NCBI GenBank assembly: GCA_903932425.1
Contig: CAIZGG010000327.1
Span: forward strand, 1 to 39,460
Origin: an uncultured beta proteobacterium
GTDB lineage: Bacteria; Pseudomonadota; Gammaproteobacteria; Burkholderiales; Burkholderiaceae_B
Length of the DNA: 39,460 bases
Direction of reading: 5' to 3'
The notes below the pieces were generated by a model. The model worked only from the letters and a program-made list of their open reading frames with translations, was not told the DNA's origin and did not search any database. Of this stretch, positions 1 to 6,936 are shown piece by piece. Position 1 is the stretch's first letter. Each line of letters starts with the position of its first letter. The translations under genes and the position numbers were made by a program.

Positions 1-729
1 CGCTTGAGCGTCTTTTGCCGCCTGCAGCGCTCTTGCTGCTTGCGCCTCTTGCGTCGCTTGCGCCTCTTGCGTCGCTTGCGCCTCTTGCGTCGCTTGCGCC
101 TCTCTCGCTGCTTGTGCAGCTCGAATCTGCTCCGCAGCCTGAGCAGTCTGAGCCTCTTCAACCTCTTTCGCTGCTTCTGCCGCTAACTCAGCTTGCTCTT
201 GGGCTGCAGCTTCGAGGTCATGCTGAATCTGTTCCTCTTTCGCAGCTTGCGCCTCTTTAATAGCCTGCGCTTCGTGGGCAGCTGCGGCAGCTTGCGCAGC
301 CTGCGCCGCCAATTCAATCTGCGCCGGCGTGCGTTCTGGCGCGATCCAGCCGGTTTCAATGAGATCTTTTGATGGTTCTGAGCTCACTACTGGCGGCGCG
401 TCGTGCATGGCCGGCGCCCACGTGGGAGTCAACGCAGGGTCTGCCAAAAGCTCAATCGCCTTAACCGTTTCCACACGCTCGTGATAATCGTGCGCTCCCA
501 CCTCAAGTTCGTTCTCATGCTCAAGCACAACTAAGGGCGCACGCTCGCGTGGCCCACGCTTCTTTTGATCGACGGGAGGTGGTGAAAAATCCGAATCGTG
601 CATTGCCGCGATCAACGGCCAGCGCTCATTAGCCTGAGCAAGCTCTTCATCGCGCACAACTTCCTGATACTGGTTAGGATTTTGTCCTAAAGTTTTGTAT
701 AGATTCGCAATGTCATTTGAATCTTTCAT
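1..729 (-). CDS. BcsR/BcsP-like cellulose biosynthesis protein with repetitive Ala/Gln-rich tail (partial, 3' end outside window)
   Basis: The reading frame is open from an ATG at 729 to the window edge (243 codons, no stop). An AAGGG element lies about 10 bases upstream of the ATG. Residues 1-50 resemble the small protein BcsR: NDIANLY near the start, then a Tyr-x-Glu-Val step, EELAQA and RWPLIA, compared with NDI..L, Y.DI, EQLA..L and RWPLLAE in enterobacterial BcsR. After an acidic, Pro-containing stretch, the chain from about residue 150 is almost wholly Ala, Gln and Glu with EAQATQ repeats, and probably forms a helix or coiled coil. It follows bcsD on the same strand, so it belongs to a bcs operon that continues left, where bcsQ/bcsA would be expected. 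BcsR-like proteins act with BcsQ in assembling or regulating the cellulose synthase. A BcsP name is possible, since betaproteobacterial bcs operons carry a longer low-complexity protein of that name. The N-terminal similarity is seen; the function is inferred. Confidence 0.7.
   Translation of the reverse strand, partial: MKDSNDIANLYKTLGQNPNQYQEVVRDEELAQANERWPLIAAMHDSDFSPPPVDQKKRGPRERAPLVVLEHENELEVGAHDYHERVETVKAIELLADPALTPTWAPAMHDAPPVVSSEPSKDLIETGWIAPERTPAQIELAAQAAQAAAAAHEAQAIKEAQAAKEEQIQHDLEAAAQEQAELAAEAAKEVEEAQTAQAAEQIRAAQAAREAQATQEAQATQEAQATQEAQAARALQAAKDAQA
40..93. repeat. Three perfect tandem 18-bp repeats inside the bcsR/P-like gene
   Basis: The unit TTGCGCCTCTTGCGTCGC occurs at 40-57, 58-75 and 76-93 without mismatch, with degenerate copies on both sides. 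The unit is a multiple of three, so gain or loss of copies changes the length of the Ala/Gln-rich tail without a frameshift. Confidence 0.95.
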
Positions 730-800
730 CAGCACTACCCTTTCGAAAATCGACCGACCACTCGCAATGTGAGGCCTTGCCGACGCGACTCTGTATGTGT

Positions 801-1268
801 TTAGAGACTCAGTTGATACTCGATACTGCCAAACTCATCAGGCTCGCCTATCTGCACAACGCGTAACGCATCGCCGGCGCCCAGCGTTGCCAACCATTTT
901 TGATAGACACCCTCGAGACAGGCAGGCGCCCAGGTTGCCGTCGCATCACCGAAGGCGCCAGACATCAGGCTGCCATGATTCGAGTCGTGGTGCACGATAC
1001 GCAGCACACGCTCATGCTCTTCTAGATCGACGCGCCCCCAGTCCATGTCTTTCCAGACTTCGCGCATCGCTTGCTGTAACTGCTCAAGATTTTCACAGGG
1101 CGCCAAAGGCGTTTGGGTGGCAAAACGCATGCCAATACGGCGCATCAACTCACGCGGTTCAATTGGCTCGGTTTGGGTCGTGCATTCTTGGGCTAATGCT
1201 GCCAGCAAACTACGCCATTGGCGTGAACATTGACGCTGAATTCGATAATCGACTTTTTCAGGCTTCAC
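801..1268 (-). CDS. bcsD: Cellulose synthase subunit BcsD
   Basis: BcsD is a periplasmic cellulose-synthase accessory protein; in Komagataeibacter it forms a ring-like octamer that guides nascent glucan chains. The C-terminal two thirds match the family: MRRIGMRFA, an APC segment, a central DWGRVDLE-like strand, LRIVHHD, then WAPACLEGVYQKW. The frame extends upstream to a TTG at 1313, but I chose the GTG at 1268. A GGAG lies 10 bases upstream of it, the N-terminus then aligns with the Acetobacter protein, and the length becomes 155 residues (family about 156). The gene is first in a minus-strand operon, 71 bases ahead of the BcsR-like gene. BcsD is a marker of class I cellulose operons. Assignment is strong; the start is probable. 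Confidence 0.85.
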   Translation of the reverse strand: MKPEKVDYRIQRQCSRQWRSLLAALAQECTTQTEPIEPRELMRRIGMRFATQTPLAPCENLEQLQQAMREVWKDMDWGRVDLEEHERVLRIVHHDSNHGSLMSGAFGDATATWAPACLEGVYQKWLATLGAGDALRVVQIGEPDEFGSIEYQLSL

Positions 1269-1401
1269 AGTCTTAAATCTCCAATTAAATATAAAAGGCA
1301 AATGTCGAAGCAACTGAACTGTCGCAACTCGATCGCACTGGGTACAAGGTCATTTTGCTTGGTTGTCGAGAACTGATCGACCCTAAATTTGCAAGTCTCA
1401 A

Positions 1402-1448
1402 CCAAAAAGCGCAAAACCAACTAAAACTTTACTAGCCAAAAAATGCAA
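1402..1448. promoter_or_regulatory. Two copies of a CCAAAAARYGCAA motif upstream of bcsD
   Basis: CCAAAAAGCGCAA lies at 1402-1414 and CCAAAAAATGCAA at 1436-1448, 34 bases apart start to start. Both are in the 192-base gap between the end of the proximal araC gene and bcsD. The second copy is identical to a 13-mer upstream of the distal araC gene (3608-3620, opposite strand). This is a candidate AraC-family operator for the cellulose operon. The repeats are seen; the binding role is inferred. Confidence 0.4.
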
Positions 1449-1460
1449 AACTGAACTGCA

Positions 1461-2477
1461 CTAGCGATTAAGGGCGCGCGCTAATGTGACCGAGGGCAGT
1501 TCGCCAAACTGCAGTTGGTAATAGCTCGCAAACCGCGCGGGCTTAGTGAAACCGCAAGACAGTGCAAGAGCGGTAATCGAGGTTCCGCGCGTTGCAATCG
1601 CAAGCTGACTACGAGCCAAACTTAACCGTTCTTGTCGCACCCATTGCATCGGAGTTACGCCAAAGCGATCTTGAAACGCATAATGCAAACTGCGTTTTGA
1701 CATCCGTCCAACTTGCTCAAGGGCAGTCAATGAAATAGGTTGATTTAACCGAGCCAGGATGTATTGACAGACGTGATCCAGTTTGCGCCGGGCAAAGCCG
1801 CGATCGGGCTTGACATCGACCTGCTCTAAAAACAACAAGGGTTTAAGCATCACTGCAATTTGCCGGTAAAAGCAATCGTCTAGCCCCGCAAACTCTAATA
1901 AATCTGGTTCAAACAAAAACTGATCAAGTACCGTCGTGAGTTGACGCATCACGATTTCAAAGGAGACTCGCCCCACCTGAAGCTTGACTTCGCGCGAGCT
2001 CAACAAGTCCAGTACGGGCGCGTGGTCGCCTTCTAAACCAAGCATCGTTTGAGCAACGCTTTCGAGCTTTACCGGGTCAATATCGATCATCATGAAAGAG
2101 CGCGTACTAGCCTCTTCACTGCGCGCGCATGCCGAGAGATAAACCGCCGTCGCGCCCGCCTCAGCTCTCAAAGAGCGCCCGGCAGCAAAAATGGTCGAGT
2201 GCCCGACGCAGGGAATCACCAACGTATGATTCTCAGTCTGCTCAGAGCGCGCACGCCAGGCGGTACCAGCGCTCGCGGCAAGTTTCATGCCATTGAGCGT
2301 TAGCATCGAAGAGCGATGCGCAAATTCACTGTCTGGCACAAGAGACTCGCACTCTTTCAAACCAGGCACAATAAAGCGCATGCGTTGGCTCATGTCTTGC
2401 ACGTTACCGTCAAGATGTGAGATTCGGCCTCCGAAAGGCAAGCCGGGCAAAAGATCCGAAGCGTGAGAAATGGCCAT
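1461..2477 (-). CDS. AraC-family transcriptional regulator (paralogue 1, proximal to bcs)
   Basis: The C-terminal 100 residues form an AraC/XylS double helix-turn-helix domain: LDHVCQYILARL, LTALEQVGRMSKRSLHYAF, the hallmark GVTPMQWVRQERL, and a second helix-turn-helix ending in CGFTKPARFASYY and FGELPS. The N-terminal 220 residues look like a cupin-type sensor domain of the AraC_binding class; no ligand can be read from it. I placed the start at the ATG at 2477, not at 2501, because the resulting 338-residue protein aligns from its first residue with the neighbouring paralogue, also 338 residues. It lies between the paralogue and bcsD, all on the minus strand. It is a plausible regulator of the cellulose operon; the target is inferred from position and the shared upstream motif only. 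Confidence 0.85.
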   Translation of the reverse strand: MAISHASDLLPGLPFGGRISHLDGNVQDMSQRMRFIVPGLKECESLVPDSEFAHRSSMLTLNGMKLAASAGTAWRARSEQTENHTLVIPCVGHSTIFAAGRSLRAEAGATAVYLSACARSEEASTRSFMMIDIDPVKLESVAQTMLGLEGDHAPVLDLLSSREVKLQVGRVSFEIVMRQLTTVLDQFLFEPDLLEFAGLDDCFYRQIAVMLKPLLFLEQVDVKPDRGFARRKLDHVCQYILARLNQPISLTALEQVGRMSKRSLHYAFQDRFGVTPMQWVRQERLSLARSQLAIATRGTSITALALSCGFTKPARFASYYQLQFGELPSVTLARALNR

Positions 2478-2553
2478 GAGTGTGCCGAATATAAGACTCA
2501 CTCATTGTGGGGTTCAGTCGCCAACAATGCGACCCAGATCTTGCAACCGAGCA

Positions 2554-2566
2554 CCAAACAACGCAA
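2554..2566 (+). promoter_or_regulatory. Degenerate copy of the CCAAAAARYGCAA motif upstream of araC paralogue 1
   Basis: CCAAACAACGCAA lies at 2554-2566 in the gap between the two araC genes, 11 of 13 identical to the exact motif at 1436-1448. A poorer match (9 of 13) begins at 2520, again 34 bases away. It may be an autoregulatory or cross-regulatory site. As a single degenerate match it is weak evidence. Confidence 0.25.
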
Positions 2567-2589
2567 ACTAACGACTTAGCGCATTGAAC

Positions 2590-3606
2590 TCAGCGTGCGA
2601 GGGCTCTTGCCAGTGTGGCAGAAGGTAGTTCACCAAATTGCTTGTTGTAATACTCAGAGAATGTGGTGGTTTTACTGAAACCGCAGTTCAAAGCCACATC
2701 GGTCACCGTTGTACCGACACGCGCCATCACAAGGTGGCTATGGGCAAGAGTTAGACGCTCTTGGCGTACCCACTGCATAGGGGTACAGTCATAACGCGCC
2801 TGAAAAGCGTAGTGCAGGTTTCGCCGGGACATAAACCCGACTCGCTCTAAATCGGTCAGATTTAACGGCTGACCTAAATTTGCCAAAATATATTGACAAA
2901 CACGGTCTAGGCGCCTGCGCGCATAGGCCGCACCGGGGCTTGCCTCGTCGATATCCAAAAATAGGGCGGGATGCAACATCATCGCCACGTTGCGATAAAA
3001 ATTGTCATCAATACCGCTATAACGCAAGAGCTCGGGCTGAAGGACAAATTGATCAACGACGCTCGCGAATTGGCGAAAAATAGTTTCAAACGACACTCGA
3101 CCAACTTGCATGAGCACTTCGCGAGGGGTTTGAAGCTCTTGGTCTAACGACGCATCAGGTGTCAAGCCCAGCATGGTGCGGGCGACTCGCTCGATCCGAT
3201 TCGTGTCAATGTTTAACACCAACATTGAACGCATCACACCCTCATCGACGAAGGCGCAGCGAGGTAACCACACTGCAGTCGCGCCAGCTTTCCAGCGCAA
3301 CGTTTGATTTTTAACGCGTACCGACCCGTTACCCACCAACGGCACTAACAAAAGATTATCGGCCTTGGCTGAGGCTTGTAACCGCAGCGGGCTACAAGAC
3401 AGTGCCGTCAACTTTAAGCCGTTGACATCGACAAAGGCACTAGTATGAGAAATCGCAGCGTGACCCGAAGGCAACGCGCAGTGATCGATGCTCGGCGCCG
3501 ATAGCTTGAGTTGCTCACACAAATAGTCGAGGCTATCGCTTAGTTGCGCCGCGCGACCGCCAAAAAGCAGAGGAGGAAGCGCCGTAGGTGTCTTACGTGT
3601 GACCAT
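2590..3606 (-). CDS. AraC-family transcriptional regulator (paralogue 2)
   Basis: This is a close paralogue of the preceding AraC protein over its whole length: LPPLLFGGR near the start, LQVGRVSFE-type and VCQYILA blocks in the middle, and the double helix-turn-helix signature CTPMQWVRQERL, CGFSKTTTFSEYY, FGELPSATLARAL at the end. The start is taken at the ATG at 3606 (338 residues). The in-frame GTG at 3633 adds nine residues that the paralogue lacks. The 5' region is shared with the divergent GGDEF-EAL gene and contains a near-perfect palindrome and a tandem repeat, so this regulator may control itself and the c-di-GMP enzyme. Divergent sequence outside the DNA-contacting helices suggests different effectors for the two paralogues (inference). 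Confidence 0.85.
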   Translation of the reverse strand: MVTRKTPTALPPLLFGGRAAQLSDSLDYLCEQLKLSAPSIDHCALPSGHAAISHTSAFVDVNGLKLTALSCSPLRLQASAKADNLLLVPLVGNGSVRVKNQTLRWKAGATAVWLPRCAFVDEGVMRSMLVLNIDTNRIERVARTMLGLTPDASLDQELQTPREVLMQVGRVSFETIFRQFASVVDQFVLQPELLRYSGIDDNFYRNVAMMLHPALFLDIDEASPGAAYARRRLDRVCQYILANLGQPLNLTDLERVGFMSRRNLHYAFQARYDCTPMQWVRQERLTLAHSHLVMARVGTTVTDVALNCGFSKTTTFSEYYNKQFGELPSATLARALAR

Positions 3607-3607
3607 G

Positions 3608-3620
3608 TTGCATTTTTTGG
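3608..3620 (-). promoter_or_regulatory. CCAAAAAATGCAA motif directly upstream of araC paralogue 2
   Basis: The minus-strand 13-mer is identical to 1436-1448 upstream of bcsD. It ends one base before the chosen ATG at 3606, so a bound protein would block translation initiation or the start of transcription. The identity is seen; the role is inferred. Confidence 0.35.
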
Positions 3621-3668
3621 GTTGATTTTGCACAAATGCGAAAACGCAAGCTGAGCACTTGTGCGATT

Positions 3669-3688
3669 ATTACACCAATTGGCGTAAT
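3669..3688. promoter_or_regulatory. Near-perfect 20-bp palindrome between araC paralogue 2 and the GGDEF-EAL gene
   Basis: ATTAC-A-CCAATTGG-C-GTAAT is self-complementary except for one base pair (positions 3674/3683). It is centred in the 232-base divergent spacer, as expected for the operator of a dimeric regulator. The T/A-rich arms could also overlap a promoter. No terminator-like T tract follows. Confidence 0.45.
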
Positions 3689-3739
3689 ATGCAGCACAAT
3701 ACGGCATGAGAGATAGTTGGTTAATTCACAAACCGCTCA

Positions 3740-3781
3740 AATAATCAGAAACTCACCACGAATAAGCAGAAACTCACCACA
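3740..3781. repeat. Tandem 21-bp direct repeat upstream of the GGDEF-EAL gene
   Basis: Two adjacent 21-base units (3740-3760 and 3761-3781) differ at only two positions; the shared core is CAGAAACTCACCAC. The 21-base period equals two helical turns, so two proteins would bind the same face of the DNA. That suits a direct-repeat operator for an AraC-type or response regulator. It lies about 60 bases upstream of the GGDEF-EAL start. Confidence 0.55.
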
Positions 3782-3838
3782 CGCTGCACTCGCGCCTTCA
3801 ATCCGTCGAGTAAGCACCAGTTGCACCACCATCAGCAT

Positions 3839-6814
3839 ATGACTACAAAGCTTGAACTGATCTTCGCGCTCAAGAGCAACATCACGACAGCCGGGCTAAG
3901 AAAAGCACTTTTGTTCTCTCTGGCTGCATTTCTATTGCAGTGCGGCTCTTTTTATGCGGGCCAGGTGAACCCACACGTTGTCAATATTTACGCCTTTCCC
4001 ATCGCATTTTGGTGTGCTCTGCTGTTTTTTGCCGGGCCACAGTACTGGTTCGTTTTACTAGGCGCAAGTTTTTTCGGCCTCGTCTTATTTGGAGCGCAGG
4101 TCAGTCTTGCGGCCACTTACGCCTTCACGCTCACCGCCGGCGTTTTTGTGATCGTTCAAATTGACCAAGCGATCAACAAGCGGCCACTCGCAGTTGACTC
4201 GATGTCTGCGATCTTAAGATTAGCGCTCTGCTCGATCGCCGTCGGGCTGCTGGCAACGTTCCTGTTATTCCTTAGCCACCTTGCCTCTCCCTCCGTGGTA
4301 CCAAAAGTCACGATGGCGACCTGGATCGCCACCTTTGAACGGGCAACATTGCGCTGTTTTCTGGTCTTTCCCACCCTGATTGTGTGGCGCACACTTCCAA
4401 AAGATTGGGTAAGTCTCAATAAGGCTTTAAAACTTGTTTTATTTATCGCGATTTGGAGCAGCCTAGCTTACATGATGTTTGGTATGCAGGCCACACCTCT
4501 CACACAGCCTTTTGCAAGAGGCTATTTGCTTTTCGTACTCCTGCCTTTTGTCGGACTTTATTTAGGTGCTCACGGCGTGACACTCTCGATCACCCTCTTG
4601 TACTTTAGTGCGATGTGGGGCTCGTTTTCATACACAGGAAGCTTTTATCAGTCGAATGACATCGACTTTACCCAAGTACGCTTTTTTATGACGTGCTATG
4701 CGAGTACAGGTTTGACCACAATCGTTGTGATCGAGTGGCTCAGACAACAAAAAGAGCGCTACACCACCACCGAAGAGGTCTTCCGGCAGGTGATTGACGC
4801 AATCCCAATCCCGATTGCCGTGATGACTCAGGATGCCCAACCAGAGCGCTTAGCAGCTGAGACTCGGATGGACTTTGTCAATTTAAGCTTTACTCACCAA
4901 ACGGGTTACACCAGCGAAGAGCTTCCTGATCTGAGCACATGGTGGCGCCTGGCTTACCCAGACGAAGCCTATCGCCGTTCGATGATTGAAGACCGGGCGA
5001 AATTTTTTTCGACCAACCCTTACGCCCCCTCAATCATAGAGTCTTGGGTCACCTGCCGCGATGGTTCAAAAAAATTATTTAGTTGGAATTCTTTCAGTAC
5101 GAAAGGTCGCACTTTCTCGCTCGGTCAGGATTTGACCCAAATCCATCACCAACAAAATAGTTTAAAAATCGCAGCAAGCTTGTATCAGGCGATTGGAGCA
5201 ATGGTCGCTATCACCGACCAAGACAATAAGATTATTGCGGTGAATCCTGCCTTTCTCGCTGAGATTGGCTTGACCGAGCAAGAGTTGCTTGGCCATGGAA
5301 TCACCTCTTTCGTCTCGTTGAGTTCAGAGAGCGACTCGTTTAAGAACATCTGGGAGCAACTGAATCATCACGATCATTTCGAGGGTGAAATCCAAATTCA
5401 CCCTAAACACAGTCAAACCCCTGCCTTACGCCACCTGTCCATCTACACAACCCCAAGCGACGACGCTGACGCTACCCAGCGCGTTTGGCTTTTTTCACAT
5501 TCAAACGATGCAAAAAGGGCGCGCGCACAAACACAGCGACAAGCGCAATATGACCCGCTCACGGGGCTAGCAAACCGAAGGCTGTTGACCAATCGCCTTG
5601 AGTCGGCCATTGATCGTGCTTCAAAAAATCAATCGAAATTTTGTCTTATCTTCATTGATCTTGACGACTTTAAAGATATTAATGACACGCGTGGACACGA
5701 CGTTGGCGATGACGTTCTGATCGCCGTTGCCAACCGACTGCAACGTTTGCAGCGTACCAATGATACGACGGCGCGCCTTGGCGGAGACGAATTTACGCTG
5801 ATCTACAACGACCTTGCCTCTGACAAGCAACTCGAAACCAGGGTCGACTTGCTGCTTAAAGAATTTGAACAGCCGTTCAACATCAAAAATACGGTTTATC
5901 AAATTTCAATCAGCGTGGGCGTGGCCCAATACCCGCGCGATGGTCAAACGAGCAGAGAAATTTTGATGCACGCAGACCAGGCCATGTACGCGGCCAAACG
6001 AGACGGAAAGGGACGCCACAAGGTCTTTGATCCTGCGCTTCAACGGCAAGCCAACGAGAAGCAACAAATCATTTCCGAGATTAGACAAGCGCTCGAGAAA
6101 CAAGAATTTGAACTCTATTTTCAACCCATCTTTGCGCTAGACACACACAAGATTGTTAAGAGTGAAGCCTTGTTGAGGTGGAATTTTCCCGATCAGGCAT
6201 TGCGTATGCCAGCAAGTTTTTTAGAACATGCAGAGGCCTCAGGCTTGATTGTGCCGCTCGGCGACTGGGTGTTTACCCAGGCTGCTCGCGCGTGTCAGCA
6301 ATTTAATCAAACCAAGCCAGGCTTTTCAGTGACGGTCAATGTTTCAGCTAGTCAACTAAGCGCGCGGGAAGACCGCACAAAGGGATGGGTTCAAGAACTT
6401 GAAGATCGTGAACTCGCACCCGAGTTGGTGACCTTAGAAATTACAGAACATGTGATGCTGCATTCTTCTGCCGTTGTGCGCACGCGGATCGATCAGCTTA
6501 AAACGGCTGGATTTCAATTTAGCATTGATGACTTTGGAGTAGGTTATTCATCGCTGGCAGTCTTACAAAACACGCGATTTAATTACCTCAAGATAGATCA
6601 GCACTTTGTGGCTACGCTTGACGACAACCCAAAAAGCCAGGCAGTTGTTCGCGCCATCATTGAGCTTGCACACGGTATGAATATGCAAGCCATTGCAGAA
6701 GGAATCGAGACACAGACGCAGCTAGAGGTGCTACAACAATTGGGCTGTGACTTTGGTCAGGGCTACCACTTGTCGCGCCCCATGACGCAGCAACAACTAA
6801 ACGAACTTCTCTAA
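3839..6814 (+). CDS. Membrane-bound MASE1-like/PAS/PAS/GGDEF/EAL c-di-GMP enzyme
   Basis: The N-terminal 290 residues hold about eight hydrophobic segments resembling a MASE1 sensor. Two PAS-like regions follow (about 310-435 and 440-560), then GGDEF (about 570-730) and EAL (about 745-990). The diguanylate cyclase site GGDEF is intact at 648-652. The product-inhibition I-site RTND sits exactly five residues ahead of it (639-642). The phosphodiesterase domain keeps EALLRW (776-781), NVSASQL, LEITEHVM, DDFGVGYSSL, LKIDQ, an AIAEGIET motif and QGYHLSRPM. Both activities are therefore possible, and one may dominate. I prefer the ATG at 3839; the frame also opens at a TTG at 3821, and neither has a clear ribosome-binding site. 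Next to cellulose genes, it could tune BcsA through c-di-GMP. The motifs are seen; the cellulose link is inferred. Confidence 0.92.
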   Translation: MTTKLELIFALKSNITTAGLRKALLFSLAAFLLQCGSFYAGQVNPHVVNIYAFPIAFWCALLFFAGPQYWFVLLGASFFGLVLFGAQVSLAATYAFTLTAGVFVIVQIDQAINKRPLAVDSMSAILRLALCSIAVGLLATFLLFLSHLASPSVVPKVTMATWIATFERATLRCFLVFPTLIVWRTLPKDWVSLNKALKLVLFIAIWSSLAYMMFGMQATPLTQPFARGYLLFVLLPFVGLYLGAHGVTLSITLLYFSAMWGSFSYTGSFYQSNDIDFTQVRFFMTCYASTGLTTIVVIEWLRQQKERYTTTEEVFRQVIDAIPIPIAVMTQDAQPERLAAETRMDFVNLSFTHQTGYTSEELPDLSTWWRLAYPDEAYRRSMIEDRAKFFSTNPYAPSIIESWVTCRDGSKKLFSWNSFSTKGRTFSLGQDLTQIHHQQNSLKIAASLYQAIGAMVAITDQDNKIIAVNPAFLAEIGLTEQELLGHGITSFVSLSSESDSFKNIWEQLNHHDHFEGEIQIHPKHSQTPALRHLSIYTTPSDDADATQRVWLFSHSNDAKRARAQTQRQAQYDPLTGLANRRLLTNRLESAIDRASKNQSKFCLIFIDLDDFKDINDTRGHDVGDDVLIAVANRLQRLQRTNDTTARLGGDEFTLIYNDLASDKQLETRVDLLLKEFEQPFNIKNTVYQISISVGVAQYPRDGQTSREILMHADQAMYAAKRDGKGRHKVFDPALQRQANEKQQIISEIRQALEKQEFELYFQPIFALDTHKIVKSEALLRWNFPDQALRMPASFLEHAEASGLIVPLGDWVFTQAARACQQFNQTKPGFSVTVNVSASQLSAREDRTKGWVQELEDRELAPELVTLEITEHVMLHSSAVVRTRIDQLKTAGFQFSIDDFGVGYSSLAVLQNTRFNYLKIDQHFVATLDDNPKSQAVVRAIIELAHGMNMQAIAEGIETQTQLEVLQQLGCDFGQGYHLSRPMTQQQLNELL

Positions 6815-6850
6815 ACCTCAGAGAACGCGACAGAAATCACGCTCTTACTC

Positions 6851-6877
6851 AGGCGATCGATTCGAGCGCGATCGCCT
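6851..6877. terminator. Nine-bp inverted repeat between convergent genes
   Basis: AGGCGATCG (6851-6859) and CGATCGCCT (6869-6877) pair perfectly around a nine-base loop. It sits between the stops of the GGDEF-EAL gene (plus) and the HlyD gene (minus). There is no U-tract on either side, so it may be a weak or Rho-aided bidirectional terminator, or a protein site. Confidence 0.4.
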
Positions 6878-6936
6878 CCGACCAACAGAGCTCAATCCAC
6901 ATTGAACACGCGAACCAAGGCATCGCTACACCCCGA

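Noticed and set aside
4-260. Plus-strand Leu/Arg- and Ala/Leu-rich open frames at the window start
   Set aside because: They are readings of the 18-base repeats of the minus-strand BcsR-like gene in other frames. They have no ribosome-binding site and look like no known protein.
797-1276. 159-codon plus-strand frame opposite bcsD
   Set aside because: It is fully antisense to bcsD, whose family match is clear. Its composition (Arg/His/Ala-rich) is typical of a shadow frame.
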